A DNA stretch of 64,000 nucleotides from Anaerolineaceae bacterium (GCA_016124855.1 WGMX01000013.1:84754-148753), one strand, 5' to 3'; counted from the first letter of the stretch, positions 43,484 through 51,722 are shown. The notes: generated by a model from the letters alone, not told the origin. Numbers and translations are program-made.

Positions 43484-44976
43484 GATTCTCTACCTGCTGC
43501 AATCGCTGCCATCCACGGCATATGATCGGCATAATGGCTGAAGGTTGAGCCGCCTACCAGTTGGCTGATCGCATATTTGTTTCTGGAATTTGGATTGTAG
43601 TCCTTATACGGGGCTTGTAATGTCTCGTCGCTCAGCGCCGCGATTTGTTGCAGCAGTTTATCGTGGATAGCCTGCCGTTTCTGCATGACTTCGTTCCAAG
43701 TTAAATCCTTATAGCGTTTCTGAAGAATGGCGTTGATCGGATCATCGCCACTTTTCCATGTCGCCTCATCAATGTCCATGTACGCGCGCCGGTCTTTCTT
43801 GTCGAGTAGGGCGGTAAAGCCATCTTCCCATGCCGCCATATGAATGACATGATCTTTGACCGTCCAACCGGCTGCGTCTGTCAGTTGCGTCTTTTGCGTG
43901 TCCGTCAAACCATCAAGGAATGCGTTGACCTCATGCCAACCCTTTTGAATTTGGGTGACCAAATCAGCCTTCGTAAGCGCTTTTGCCGCAATCGCTGCGA
44001 TCCATGGCATGTGCTCGGCATAATGTTCATAGGTGTTCATCTGAACCCAGCGGATCACAGCCGCTTCTCTGTCAGAGTCCGGCTGATAATAGTTGTATGG
44101 GCGCTTCAAATCCTCGTCACTCATCGACTGGATTTTAGCCACGAAGCGTTGATGAATATCCATCACATATTGGCGTGCCTCGTCCAGCGTTTTGTCCTTA
44201 CTTCTCTTTTGCAAAATGTCGTTTATCTTATCGAAGTCTCCACTCTCCCATGTCGCTTTATCCACACCCATCGCTGCCGCGCGCTCTTGTTTATTGAGCA
44301 TCGCCAGCACGCCGTTTTCCCAATCTGCCAGATGAATCACATGGTCAAGCGCCCGCCAACCCGCCGCGTCAGTCGGTACGGTCACTTGTGGAGGAGTCAA
44401 AGTCATCAAGTAAGCGTTGAAATCATTCCAACCCGTATCTATTTTCTTCAACAGTTCATCTTTACTCATGGCCTTTGCCACAATCGCCTCAATCCACGGC
44501 GTATGTTCCTCATAATGATGGTAAGTATCATCCTGAAGCAGTTGAATCATCGGCGTTTCGTACTTGGATTCAGGCTGGTAATAATTGTAGGGACGGTATA
44601 AATCGTCATCAGCCAGCGTCTTAATTTTGTCCACCAACTGCTCGTGGGCTTTCATGGCATAGGCCCGCGCTTCTTCGACCGTCAAATTTTTGCTGCGCTG
44701 CTGCATAATCCCGTTGATCTTATCCCAATTGCCTTCCGCCCATGTGGCTGCATCAACGCCCAGCACCGGCAGACGGTTCCCTTTATCGAGAAATGGAATC
44801 AGGCTGCGCTCCCAATCGGCGATGTGGATCACATGATCCTGCGCTGTCCAACCGGATGGGTCAGTTGGCTCAGTCAATTCTTTTGGTGTCAGCGTTGCCA
44901 GATAAGCATTGAACTCTTTCCATCCCTGATCAATATTGCTTAATAATTCGGCTACCGTCATACGTTCGTCTGCCAT
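43480..44976 (-). CDS. Triple ClbS/DfsB domain protein
   Basis: The 498-residue protein consists of three consecutive DinB-superfamily domains (about 1-169, 170-333, 334-498), each with the DHVIH motif and a HY(x)2H(x)PW motif near its end. Domains 1 and 2 share YNYYQP(E/D)S, while domain 3 is closest to the separate gene downstream. ClbS/DfsB proteins are normally single-domain, so this is an unusual fusion. It is first in a three-gene unit and starts at ATG 44976. Function may be detoxification or metal-dependent hydrolysis (inferred). Confidence 0.9.
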   Translation of the reverse strand: MADERMTVAELLSNIDQGWKEFNAYLATLTPKELTEPTDPSGWTAQDHVIHIADWERSLIPFLDKGNRLPVLGVDAATWAEGNWDKINGIMQQRSKNLTVEEARAYAMKAHEQLVDKIKTLADDDLYRPYNYYQPESKYETPMIQLLQDDTYHHYEEHTPWIEAIVAKAMSKDELLKKIDTGWNDFNAYLMTLTPPQVTVPTDAAGWRALDHVIHLADWENGVLAMLNKQERAAAMGVDKATWESGDFDKINDILQKRSKDKTLDEARQYVMDIHQRFVAKIQSMSDEDLKRPYNYYQPDSDREAAVIRWVQMNTYEHYAEHMPWIAAIAAKALTKADLVTQIQKGWHEVNAFLDGLTDTQKTQLTDAAGWTVKDHVIHMAAWEDGFTALLDKKDRRAYMDIDEATWKSGDDPINAILQKRYKDLTWNEVMQKRQAIHDKLLQQIAALSDETLQAPYKDYNPNSRNKYAISQLVGGSTFSHYADHMPWMAAIAAGRES

Positions 44977-45160
44977 AAATCCTCCCTATGATTGGCTGCC
45001 CATAATACTTTTGTGCCCATCCCATTGTTCATATGTAGAGTTTGGAACATATATTCGCACTTGTCAACCGCTTGCCAACCCTATTGTGCTTGCTCATTTC
45101 TATTGTTCATTGCTATGCTAGGTTCATTTAACTTGTAATGCTAAAGAGGTTTGTCCAAAC

Positions 45161-45197
45161 AGCACTCTCTAAATCTATAGACTAAAGACTATCGACT
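45161..45197 (+). repeat. agtctatag / gactatcgact repeat upstream of the methyltransferase
   Basis: ctatagactaaagactatcgact is a run of degenerate gact(a)-units. It is the complement of the agtcgatagtcggtagtc family at 1874-1906. It ends 12 nt before the start codon at 45210, so the repeat forms part of the 5' leader. Confidence 0.6.
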
Positions 45198-45209
45198 GGA
45201 GGCTTTCCC

Positions 45210-45920
45210 ATGCCCTACCAAGATTTCAAAAACCCTGCCACCGCCCAATCATGGGACGCAGGGAATCAGGGTCGTAACCCCTCTCGTTCCGAACAGCTTG
45301 ACATGCTCCTGAGCATCATTGCCGATCACTATCAACCGGGTAAAACTATGCTCGACTTGGGCATTGGCACAGGCTTGGTTGAAGAAATGTTGTTCAAGCG
45401 GATTCCACAGGCGCAGCTTGTCGGCGTGGATGCATCGTCTGCGATGCTCGAACTCGCCCACAACCGTTTGCAACCGTATGCCAGCCAGTACACCACACTC
45501 ATTCATGATCTCAGTGCCATTGACAGCTTACGACTGCCATCACACCCGTATCAAGTCATCTTTAGCGTCCAAACCTTGCACCACCTCACCGATACGCAAA
45601 TGAAAGCCGCTTACCACTTCATCTATAACACCCTTGAATCAGGTGGATTGTTCATCTTGTTGGATCGCATCGCAGTAAAGCAGGGGAATTTGTTCAGTGT
45701 TTATCAGAGTTTGTGGGCGCGGCAGGACGCGCTTTACCAGACCAATGTCCATAGTTGGGAAGGCGAAACCTTTGCCGATCATCAACGCATTGTTGCCGAA
45801 CGCGGCGACCTTCCGATGAGTTTGGAGCGTCACCTTCAACTGCTCAAGCAAGCTGGTTTTGAAACTGCTTGTCTCCACCTCCAAACCAACCGCGCTTTGT
45901 TAGTAGGAAAGAAATCGTAA
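45210..45920 (+). CDS. Class I SAM-dependent methyltransferase
   Basis: The 236-residue enzyme has motif I MLDLGIGTGLVEEM, an acidic residue ending beta-2 (VGVDASSAM), and motif IV-like FSVQTLHHLTD with IFSVQ. The substrate is unknown. The ribosome site ctggagg (45197-45203) overlaps the end of the short repeat. It is a single gene with no terminator that I can see. Confidence 0.88.
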   Translation: MPYQDFKNPATAQSWDAGNQGRNPSRSEQLDMLLSIIADHYQPGKTMLDLGIGTGLVEEMLFKRIPQAQLVGVDASSAMLELAHNRLQPYASQYTTLIHDLSAIDSLRLPSHPYQVIFSVQTLHHLTDTQMKAAYHFIYNTLESGGLFILLDRIAVKQGNLFSVYQSLWARQDALYQTNVHSWEGETFADHQRIVAERGDLPMSLERHLQLLKQAGFETACLHLQTNRALLVGKKS

Positions 45921-46002
45921 TTGGAACGTTTTCAATTATGAAACGTTCAATGGCAACGGTAACACTTTGAGATGTGGACTAAATGATCGGTCCTATTTTG
46001 AA

Positions 46003-46296
46003 ATGGTTGTAATCAAAGAAAGATTAAACATTTTGAGCAATAATATCGACAAAAAAGAACTGGTCAATCGAATAGCTCAACGTGTACCATTGCCTTCATC
46101 TACTATCGAAAGGGTTGTTGATGCAACTATAGAAGAAATTTATGAGTCTCTTAAACAGGGCGAGGGAGTCACTCTGCGAAATTTTGGTACGTTTTATATT
46201 GACTCACGACGTTCTGGAACGGTGTTCAAGTTCAATCCTGCTCAACGCCTCAGAGCGATATTTGGTTGGTCATCAACTTATAAAGGCGACTTATAG
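46003..46296 (+). CDS. HU/IHF-like DNA-binding protein
   Basis: The start is uncertain: the ATG at 46003 is used, but a TTG a little further in would give the classic DKKELVNRIAQRV opening. The body of about 90 residues matches HU (VVDATIEEIYESLKQGEGVTLRNFGTFYI), but the DNA-intercalating arm is shortened to SRRSGTVFKFNPAQRLRAIFGWSSTYKG. This compact type occurs in Chloroflexota. The gene is followed 10 nt later by the damaged cassette below and shares its AT-rich composition. Confidence 0.8.
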   Translation: MVVIKERLNILSNNIDKKELVNRIAQRVPLPSSTIERVVDATIEEIYESLKQGEGVTLRNFGTFYIDSRRSGTVFKFNPAQRLRAIFGWSSTYKGDL

Positions 46297-46306
46297 GCAT
46301 CAAGTC

Positions 46307-46551
46307 ATGATACAACAGTCCATTTTTAATGAATTGGCAGATTTTCTGGTATCCCAACCCAGATTAGAGGCGATTGCCGCCTATCAACTACCGGCAAACA
46401 TACAGACACATATTGACAACTTACTCGAAAGAATAATGAGGGTCGTCTATCGCCAGATGAACGCTTGGAACTCGAAAATATTCTGGCTGTTGCTGATGTC
46501 ATGGATTTAGCAAAAGCCAAGGCTAAACTTAAATTAGCAGGTAAGGTGTGA
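46307..46551 (+). pseudogene. Frameshifted partner gene upstream of the HNH nuclease
   Basis: From ATG 46307 the frame reads MIQQSIFNELADFLVSQP and continues to LLER, then goes out of frame at about 46430-46432. Adding one base there would restore NNEGRLSPDERLELENIL and continue to LKLAGKV with a stop at 46549-46551. That stop overlaps the GTG of the HNH gene (GTGA), so the restored frame fits the operon. No standard -1 slippery heptamer is present, so a mutation (or sequencing error) is more likely than programmed frameshifting. I recall such short proteins next to HNH genes in Chloroflexota and Cyanobacteria; function unknown. Confidence 0.75.
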
Positions 46552-46958
46552 GCTACATTCCTGCTGATTTGCGGCGGGCTGTTTTGGCGCAATCGGGTGG
46601 TTGTTGCGAATATTGCCGCATTAGACAGGATGATAGTGGGGTTGGCTATAATATTGAACATATCATTGCGGTTTTTCATGGAGGCCAAACGGTAGTTAAT
46701 AATCTCGCTTTAAGTTGTTCGCGCTGTAATTTGTATAAGGGAGTGAATATAGCTGCTGCTGATCCATATATAGGTGATCCCACATTCTTATTTCACCCAC
46801 GCCGTCATAATTGGTAGGATCATTTCCAATTAGAGGGTGCGCTCATTCAACCACTTACTCCCGAAGGTCGGGCGACTATTTTTGTACTACATCTAAATGA
46901 TTCTCGAAGGATCGAGCAGCGTAACTTATTAATTGAATTGGGTGTTTATCCCTGCTAA
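46548..46958 (+). pseudogene. HNH endonuclease gene interrupted by an in-frame TAG
   Basis: The frame from GTG 46548 encodes SYIPADLRRAVLAQSGGCCEYC (CEYC zinc site), NIEHIIAVFHGG (the HNH core EHI), NNLALSCSRCNLYKG and LFHPRRHNW, then a TAG at 46815-46817. The same frame goes on without a break as DHFQLEGALIQPLTPEGRATIF, ending at a TAA at 46956-46958. These are the residues expected after RRxxW in intact family members. So one nonsense codon has truncated an otherwise full-length gene of 136 codons. The catalytic core lies before the TAG and might still fold. Readthrough cannot be excluded. Confidence 0.8.
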
Positions 46959-46976
46959 ATAATCGTTCTTAATAGA

Positions 46977-47681
46977 CTACTGGATGCCCCAAATACTCAC
47001 GTTATTAGGCATGACCTTGGCAATAATGAATTTGCCATCTTCTGACCAACTCACATCTTTGATACCGACGACAGTTTGTGAAAAAAGTGCATCGGGATTG
47101 TCCCCGTCATATATTTCCAATTTCTCATAAAATGCTACCGCAATTAGATTGCTTGATGGATTCCACGCTACTTTTACCGGATTAGTTTCTAGATTGAGGG
47201 AAAGATCGACATAATTGTAATACCAAGCGTCACGATTTCCGTCAATATAAAATACGGGGTTTGCACCTTTTGCTATCGTATACGTTTTGAGGGTTTGTTC
47301 TTCTACACCGCTGCCGGTTAGTCTGCCGCTGACAACTGCAATTCGCTTATTATCAGGACTCCACTCTAAATCTTTAAAGGAGTCCATTCTCCCCTGCATA
47401 CTGCTAATTCGTTCTCCGGTTTTGGCATCATAAATCAATATACTGAATGAAACATCCGAATTTGCGTTAACCTTCGCAATCATCTCCGCATTAGGACTCA
47501 TGGAAACATACTTAGTTTCCCACGTCGTTGGCATAATCAGACTAATCTTGGCAGCATTGTCGCGGGTAATGGTTTGTAACTTGTTGAATGAAATGCCTGT
47601 TTCAGGGTTTTGTGCTTTGAGCGGGATGACAAAATGTAGTATTAAAAACATACAGAAGATGTAAATCCATTTTGTTTTCAT
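46977..47681 (-). CDS. Secreted beta-propeller-like protein
   Basis: The 234-residue protein starts with a signal peptide (YIFCMFLILHFVIP, cleavage near LKA). It has a few PD40/WD40-like blades: VSMSPNAEMIAKV, LEWSPDNKRIAVVSG, VAWNPSSNLIAVAF, VSWSEDGKFIIAKV, ending VSIWGIQ. It is too short for a complete propeller unless it pairs, and has no other domain. AT-rich codon use resembles that of the HNH cassette beside it. The 41260 protein is a distant relative in architecture only. Confidence 0.72.
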   Translation of the reverse strand: MKTKWIYIFCMFLILHFVIPLKAQNPETGISFNKLQTITRDNAAKISLIMPTTWETKYVSMSPNAEMIAKVNANSDVSFSILIYDAKTGERISSMQGRMDSFKDLEWSPDNKRIAVVSGRLTGSGVEEQTLKTYTIAKGANPVFYIDGNRDAWYYNYVDLSLNLETNPVKVAWNPSSNLIAVAFYEKLEIYDGDNPDALFSQTVVGIKDVSWSEDGKFIIAKVMPNNVSIWGIQ

Positions 47682-47950
47682 ATGTTTCCAATTTCCTTTA
47701 GGCTATTATCAAAACAGAAATCGACTAGCCGCTAAATCATCCTATTTTGATCCGTTAGAATCCACCAACCTTCTCTACCAAATCCTAACGAATCTCCAAC
47801 CGCCTTAACCATCACACTCCCTCAAAATGGTTAGTACCGACCTCCGCAAAGAGTTACAAAATGTTCTTCCAAAATGTAACCCATTGCGTCTTCTTCTTTG
47901 CTAAACTGATTACAGAAGCAAACCTATTTTTGAGTTACACACTATATCAT

Positions 47951-48000
47951 GCTCTCTGTGCCTCTGAGTCATTGTGCCTCTGTGTTAAAAATCTTTGCCT
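47951..48000 (+). repeat. ctctgtgcctctgag repeat
   Basis: Tandem-like units ctctgtgcctctgagtc / attgtgcctctgtgttaaa, the same family as 48251, 54681 and (complement) 9801. Confidence 0.6.
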
Positions 48001-48225
48001 TAAGTTTTCGTATGGCAACGATGGCATCGGACATCCCTATTGGCACGCGGTGGACACACCCGACTAATCCGCTTCACTTGTGTCATTTCAGCAGCATCAG
48101 CCGAGCCAGCCGCATGTCAACAATGTCAATTCAGCGCCTTGCTCTCTCAAATTCGCCGGTCATTTCAGCGAAAGTATTGCAAATTATGCACAACTTGTGA
48201 AGTTTGCGAAAAATCCGAATCAAAA

Positions 48226-48248
48226 ATGAGAGTGTACCCCACTCTCAT
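48226..48248 (-). terminator. Terminator of the chemosensory operon
   Basis: atgagagtg (48226-48234) and cactctcat (48240-48248) make a perfect 9-bp stem with a 5-nt loop. On the minus strand it is followed by ttttgatt, so it closes transcription of the 48293 gene. Confidence 0.8.
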
Positions 48249-48250
48249 CT

Positions 48251-48282
48251 TGGCATTTCTCTGTGTCCCTGTGGTTAAATCC
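48251..48282 (+). repeat. tctctgtgtccctgtggttaa repeat
   Basis: A single-copy remnant of the ctctgtg family between the terminator and the stop of the receiver-Roadblock gene. Confidence 0.5.
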
Positions 48283-48292
48283 GTATTCGTCT

Positions 48293-49240
48293 TTAAAACG
48301 TGGGGAAGCGTCGCGGTTGTGGAATCGCCTTCAAAACCTCATCAATCACGTTGGCGGTGCGCTTGGTATACAACCACACCATACCCGCCTTCACATCCGT
48401 ACCGCAGATCACCGCCAATGAAACGGTGTAAGGCGAACCAAATTCAACGATATACACACCGTTGTGCGCGCCCTCAAAATACGTCGAATGGAACTTGGCT
48501 TCTTCGAGGATGCTTGCTAAGGAGTTCTGTGCCTTATGGTCGATGTTCAACGCCCGTGTCAGCAGTTGCAAGTCATACTCTTGGAGCGTACCCGCTGCGC
48601 CCACCATGTTGCCATCTGCATCAATCAAGCCAACGAAGCTGGCCTTCACATGTTCCAGCAGGTCTTTCAACTCGGCATTAATCTTGTTGAACTGCACCCG
48701 ACCCAATACCAGCGCCGCCGGACGTGTTTGAGGATCAAGCCGCTTGGCACGGTCTGCGCTGTTGTCCTTAACCTGTGGCGCGTCCGAATGCTGTGGTCGG
48801 TTCTGAAGCGCGCGTCCCAGTTCAAGCTGCCGCTCGATTTGCATCACCACGAAGGACATATTTAGTGGCTTATACAAATAATCCACCGCGCCCAGCCGGT
48901 AAACAGCGACCGCGCTCCTTGCCGAAAGGTCATCATCAATGATAATGACACGGGCATTAGGACGTAAACCGCCCACCACCGCCAGCAGGTCGACGCCGCT
49001 CAAATCCGGAAGTTCGGCCTCGGTCACAATCAAATCGAATTCGGTCAGCAGGATTTCACTGAGAGCCTCTTCAAACGTTCGTGCTTGGTTGACCATATAA
49101 CCGCCCACCGATTCGAGCGTATCAATCAAGCTGGTTCGCAGTTCGTTATCACGTGCAACAATCAAAATCCGGTCACTACGCCGCATCCCATTATTGCCGT
49201 TTATGTGTTCACCTGTTGAATGCATCTCTGCTGCTGACAT
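48293..49240 (-). CDS. Receiver-Roadblock/LC7 fusion protein
   Basis: Residues about 22-140 form a CheY-like receiver: RILIVARDNEL with D31 of the acidic pair, then IVTEAELPDLSG where glutamate E74 stands at the phosphoacceptor position, and YLYKPLN with K124. A glutamate there can mimic phosphorylation. After a polar linker, residues about 190-310 resemble Roadblock/LC7 (VKASFVGLIDADGNMVGAAG, then LAVICGTDVKAGMVWLYTKRTA). Roadblock domains bind small GTPases, for example MglB acting on MglA. No GTPase gene lies in the window. It is the last gene of the chemosensory operon and probably an output module. Confidence 0.78.
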   Translation of the reverse strand: MSAAEMHSTGEHINGNNGMRRSDRILIVARDNELRTSLIDTLESVGGYMVNQARTFEEALSEILLTEFDLIVTEAELPDLSGVDLLAVVGGLRPNARVIIIDDDLSARSAVAVYRLGAVDYLYKPLNMSFVVMQIERQLELGRALQNRPQHSDAPQVKDNSADRAKRLDPQTRPAALVLGRVQFNKINAELKDLLEHVKASFVGLIDADGNMVGAAGTLQEYDLQLLTRALNIDHKAQNSLASILEEAKFHSTYFEGAHNGVYIVEFGSPYTVSLAVICGTDVKAGMVWLYTKRTANVIDEVLKAIPQPRRFPTF

Positions 49241-49277
49241 CTTTAATTTGTTTCCTGACCCATACTCCTGCCGGGAT

Positions 49278-49727
49278 TTACTGCGCTAAGGCCATTAGCG
49301 AGGGCAGTGCAATAATCGAAATCATATCATCGTTATGACTAATAATACCGTGCAAATAAGGGCTTGAAGCTAAGGTGTCACTGAGTTGTAGTGCGTCCAC
49401 GTATTCCACCTGTTCAACCGTGTCTACCACGAGACCAATCTGCTTGTTACCCCCCGCCGCCACAATAAACACACTGGCACTGGTAATGGGGGTAATCGGC
49501 TGTTTAAAAATGTTCCGCAAATCCACTAACGGTAAAATGCCACCGCGCCGGTTAACATATCCCAGTATTCCCTCACGTTCAGCCGGTATGCTCAGCATGT
49601 CCACCATTGCTGCCACTTCGACCACATCCTCTATCAAAAGTGCATAGCGCCTTTCGCCCAACCGAAAAGTCAACAAAGGCAGCCGTATCGCATCAAGATT
49701 GCTCATTGTGGGCATTGCTGTTCTCAT
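49278..49727 (-). CDS. cheW: CheW-like adaptor, second copy
   Basis: A CheW domain of 149 residues (LLTFRLGERRYALLIEDVVEVA, GILGYVNRRGGILPLVDLR, QIGLVVDTVEQVEYV). Possible starts are the ATGs at 49727, 49715 and 49706; the last would shorten the overlap with the upstream RsbT-like gene to 14 nt. CheW links receptors to CheA. With another CheW at 55951, the operon encodes two adaptors, so two receptor or kinase arrangements may be possible. Confidence 0.88.
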   Translation of the reverse strand: MRTAMPTMSNLDAIRLPLLTFRLGERRYALLIEDVVEVAAMVDMLSIPAEREGILGYVNRRGGILPLVDLRNIFKQPITPITSASVFIVAAGGNKQIGLVVDTVEQVEYVDALQLSDTLASSPYLHGIISHNDDMISIIALPSLMALAQ

Positions 49728-50127
49728 TTTCGTTGCGCCACATGACCGTCACAATGGTTGGGATATCGTCATCACCTTCCAGTAAAATTTCGTCGATCAA
49801 ATCACCGAGCTTCGAGCGCAGCGCAATCATCACATTTCCGACAGCGACCCCTTTTAACCACGGCGTCTCGATTGAAAGCTGCACTCCGGTTTTATCGCCG
49901 TTACTCACACCGTTAAAATTCATGATGTGGGTGGCGCCTGTTTTGAGCACCAGTTCACCCAACGTGGCCGCGACGCTCGCCAACTGTGCCTGCCGCGCCG
50001 GGGCAAATCCCAGCAGGGAAGCCGCGCGTCGAGCGGTATTGCGCGCAATCATCACATCCATGCTGCTCTCAAGCTGAACATTGAGGACAGGTGGCAGCAT
50101 CGCGTAAGGGCTTTTGTGGTGTGCCAT
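49693..50127 (-). CDS. RsbT-like (HATPase-type) regulator within the chemosensory operon
   Basis: The 144-residue protein has the layout of RsbT-type anti-sigma kinases: MDVMIARNTARRAASLLGF, then QLASVAATLGELVLKTGA at the place where RsbT has the ELARN N-box, then THIMNFNG and GVQLSIETPW. The N-box asparagine that holds Mg-ATP is missing (ELVLK), so kinase activity is doubtful. It might be a binding protein in a partner-switching step. It starts 2 nt after the cheY stop and overlaps cheW. Confidence 0.6.
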   Translation of the reverse strand: MAHHKSPYAMLPPVLNVQLESSMDVMIARNTARRAASLLGFAPARQAQLASVAATLGELVLKTGATHIMNFNGVSNGDKTGVQLSIETPWLKGVAVGNVMIALRSKLGDLIDEILLEGDDDIPTIVTVMWRNENENSNAHNEQS

Positions 50128-50129
50128 AC

Positions 50130-50504
50130 TTATTCTAGCAGCCCCATTTCTTGCAAGGTCGTCATCAAATGCTCAGTAGCGAAAATATCCTTCGGAATGT
50201 AATCATCTGCTCCGGCCTGCAAACCGGACATGGTTGCCTGAGCTTCGTCACGTTCGGTCAGCATGATAATTGGAATGGCTGCCGTATCCGGTGAACGTTT
50301 CAAACGTCTGCACACCTGAAAACCGTCCATACCCGGCAGCTTAACATCCAATACGATCAGTCCCGGATGTTTCTCCATGACCGAGCGAATTCCGTCTAAT
50401 CCGTCATAGGCGACACGCACCTCAAGACCCAGACTTTCCAAAGTGGATTTAATCTGTGCGGCTTGCGTTTTACTATCTTCAATTAAGAGTACATCGAGCG
50501 CCAT
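50130..50504 (-). CDS. CheY-like single-domain response regulator
   Basis: The 124-residue receiver has E9/D10 as acidic pair (LLIEDSK), phosphoacceptor D53 (VLDVKLPGMDG), a conserved T/S in MLTERDEA and K109 (YIPKD). This D-x-x-x-PGMDG, YIPKD type is close to the PilH/PilG group of Chp systems. It is the likely phosphate receiver or sink for CheA and lies in the operon before the RsbT-like gene. Confidence 0.92.
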   Translation of the reverse strand: MALDVLLIEDSKTQAAQIKSTLESLGLEVRVAYDGLDGIRSVMEKHPGLIVLDVKLPGMDGFQVCRRLKRSPDTAAIPIIMLTERDEAQATMSGLQAGADDYIPKDIFATEHLMTTLQEMGLLE

Positions 50505-50624
50505 AATTGTTTGTGCGGTGATGCCCTATCGGACACTGTTACGACCCGCACACTCCCTTCCTTTGATTATATGCCAATCCCTGCAATTCCACTTGTTTGT
50601 AAAAACAAACGAAATCTTTGTTTT

Positions 50625-51722
50625 TCATGAATTTTCGGTTAATTTCCTTAACGCTTGTGCCATTTGTTCGGGATTCATGGATTGTTCGACCGCGCCATAG
50701 GCCAAAGCGACCCCCGGCATTCCGAATACCGTGCAGCTTGCCTCCGATTGGGCGAATGTACGACCACTTGCTTGTCGAATGTTTAACAACCCTTTTGCGC
50801 CGTCGTCTCCCATACCGGTTAGGATTATACCGACTCCTGTTGTACCACACACTTCGGCAACGGAGGAGAAAAACACATCAATCGAAGGGCAGTAGCGGCT
50901 GTCACCCTGATTTTCCAGCTTATTGGTGATAAGCGCTCGTCCGCGCCGTGCGATGGTGAGGTGTGATCCACCTGCTGCCAGATACACCGTGGAGGGCTGT
51001 AAAAGCTGTCCACTTTCGGCCATACAGACGTGCAGCGGTGTATGTTTGCCCAACCAGCGTGCCAACCCCGGTAGAAACTCATCCGGCATGTGCTGAACGA
51101 TCACGATAGGTGGCACAAAATTTGCCGGTAATCCCGCCAGTAAGCTCGAAAGGGCACTTGGCCCACCTGCACTTGCACCGATAGCGATGATTTCCGGTTT
51201 GCTAACGAGTGCGCCTGTAACCCGATACTTCTTAATGGTGTCGCTTTTAGGCGCTGGATTTTCTGTTAAAGCCTTTTCGGCTGCTAAAGCATCTTGCCAG
51301 CGGCGTACCACCGTCACACCCGCCATCGCCTTGAGTGTGGTGATGAATTCGCGCTGAAGCGTGCTGAAATCCGGATCGCGTTGGGTTGGTGGTTTTCGCA
51401 GGACAGCCAGCGCTCCGGCTTCCATCGCCTTGAAGGACAGATCAACATCTTCTTCGATTAACGCACTGACCACTACCGTCGGAGTTGGACGACGCGCCAT
51501 AATTTGGCGGGTGGCTTCCAGTCCATCCAAACGCGGCATCCGAATATCCATCGACACCACATCTGGCTGTAAAGCTTCGACCATCCGCACCGCTTCTTCG
51601 CCGTCCCGTGCTTCGCCAACGACGGTCAGGCCGGGGGCAGCCGCAATCAACCCCGCCAGATAACTGCGGGTGGTGGCGCTGTCGTCAGCGAGTAGGACAC
51701 GGATAGGAGGACGTTCAGACAT
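50625..51722 (-). CDS. cheB: Chemoreceptor glutamate methylesterase CheB
   Basis: The 365-residue protein has an N-terminal receiver (D13/D14, D59) and a C-terminal esterase with the triad S184 (GASAGGP), H211 (VQHMP) and D307 (GMGDDG). It would remove methyl groups from, or deamidate, receptor glutamines. The cognate methyltransferase CheR is absent from the operon and window. The start overlaps the preceding stop by 1 nt (TAATG). A 120-nt gap follows before cheY. Confidence 0.93.
   Translation of the reverse strand: MSERPPIRVLLADDSATTRSYLAGLIAAAPGLTVVGEARDGEEAVRMVEALQPDVVSMDIRMPRLDGLEATRQIMARRPTPTVVVSALIEEDVDLSFKAMEAGALAVLRKPPTQRDPDFSTLQREFITTLKAMAGVTVVRRWQDALAAEKALTENPAPKSDTIKKYRVTGALVSKPEIIAIGASAGGPSALSSLLAGLPANFVPPIVIVQHMPDEFLPGLARWLGKHTPLHVCMAESGQLLQPSTVYLAAGGSHLTIARRGRALITNKLENQGDSRYCPSIDVFFSSVAEVCGTTGVGIILTGMGDDGAKGLLNIRQASGRTFAQSEASCTVFGMPGVALAYGAVEQSMNPEQMAQALRKLTENS

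Larger units (their letters stand above)
47682..48292. other. Gene-free region with short repeats and a terminator
   Basis: No reading frame here has a ribosome site and recognisable product. It holds the repeats at 47951-48000 and 48251-48282 and the hairpin at 48226-48248 that ends the chemotaxis operon. The part near 47700 is the leader of the minus-strand propeller gene. Confidence 0.5.

Noticed and set aside
42486..44976. Colibactin self-protection locus
   Set aside because: ClbS/DfsB domains are widespread; no polyketide or peptide synthetase genes are in the window.
46424..46440. Programmed -1 frameshift in the HNH partner gene
   Set aside because: The zero frame has no X-XXY-YYZ heptamer and no obvious stimulatory hairpin; the adjacent HNH gene also carries a lesion, so mutation is simpler.
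48040..48230. Plus-strand frame with paired cysteines (ACQQC, KLCTTC) suggesting a zinc ribbon
   Set aside because: No ribosome site, overlaps repeats and the operon terminator, and continues antisense to the Roadblock gene.
50595..50610. Hairpin between cheY and cheB (gtttgt/acaaac)
   Set aside because: Six A/T-rich pairs only; too weak to call a terminator or attenuator.
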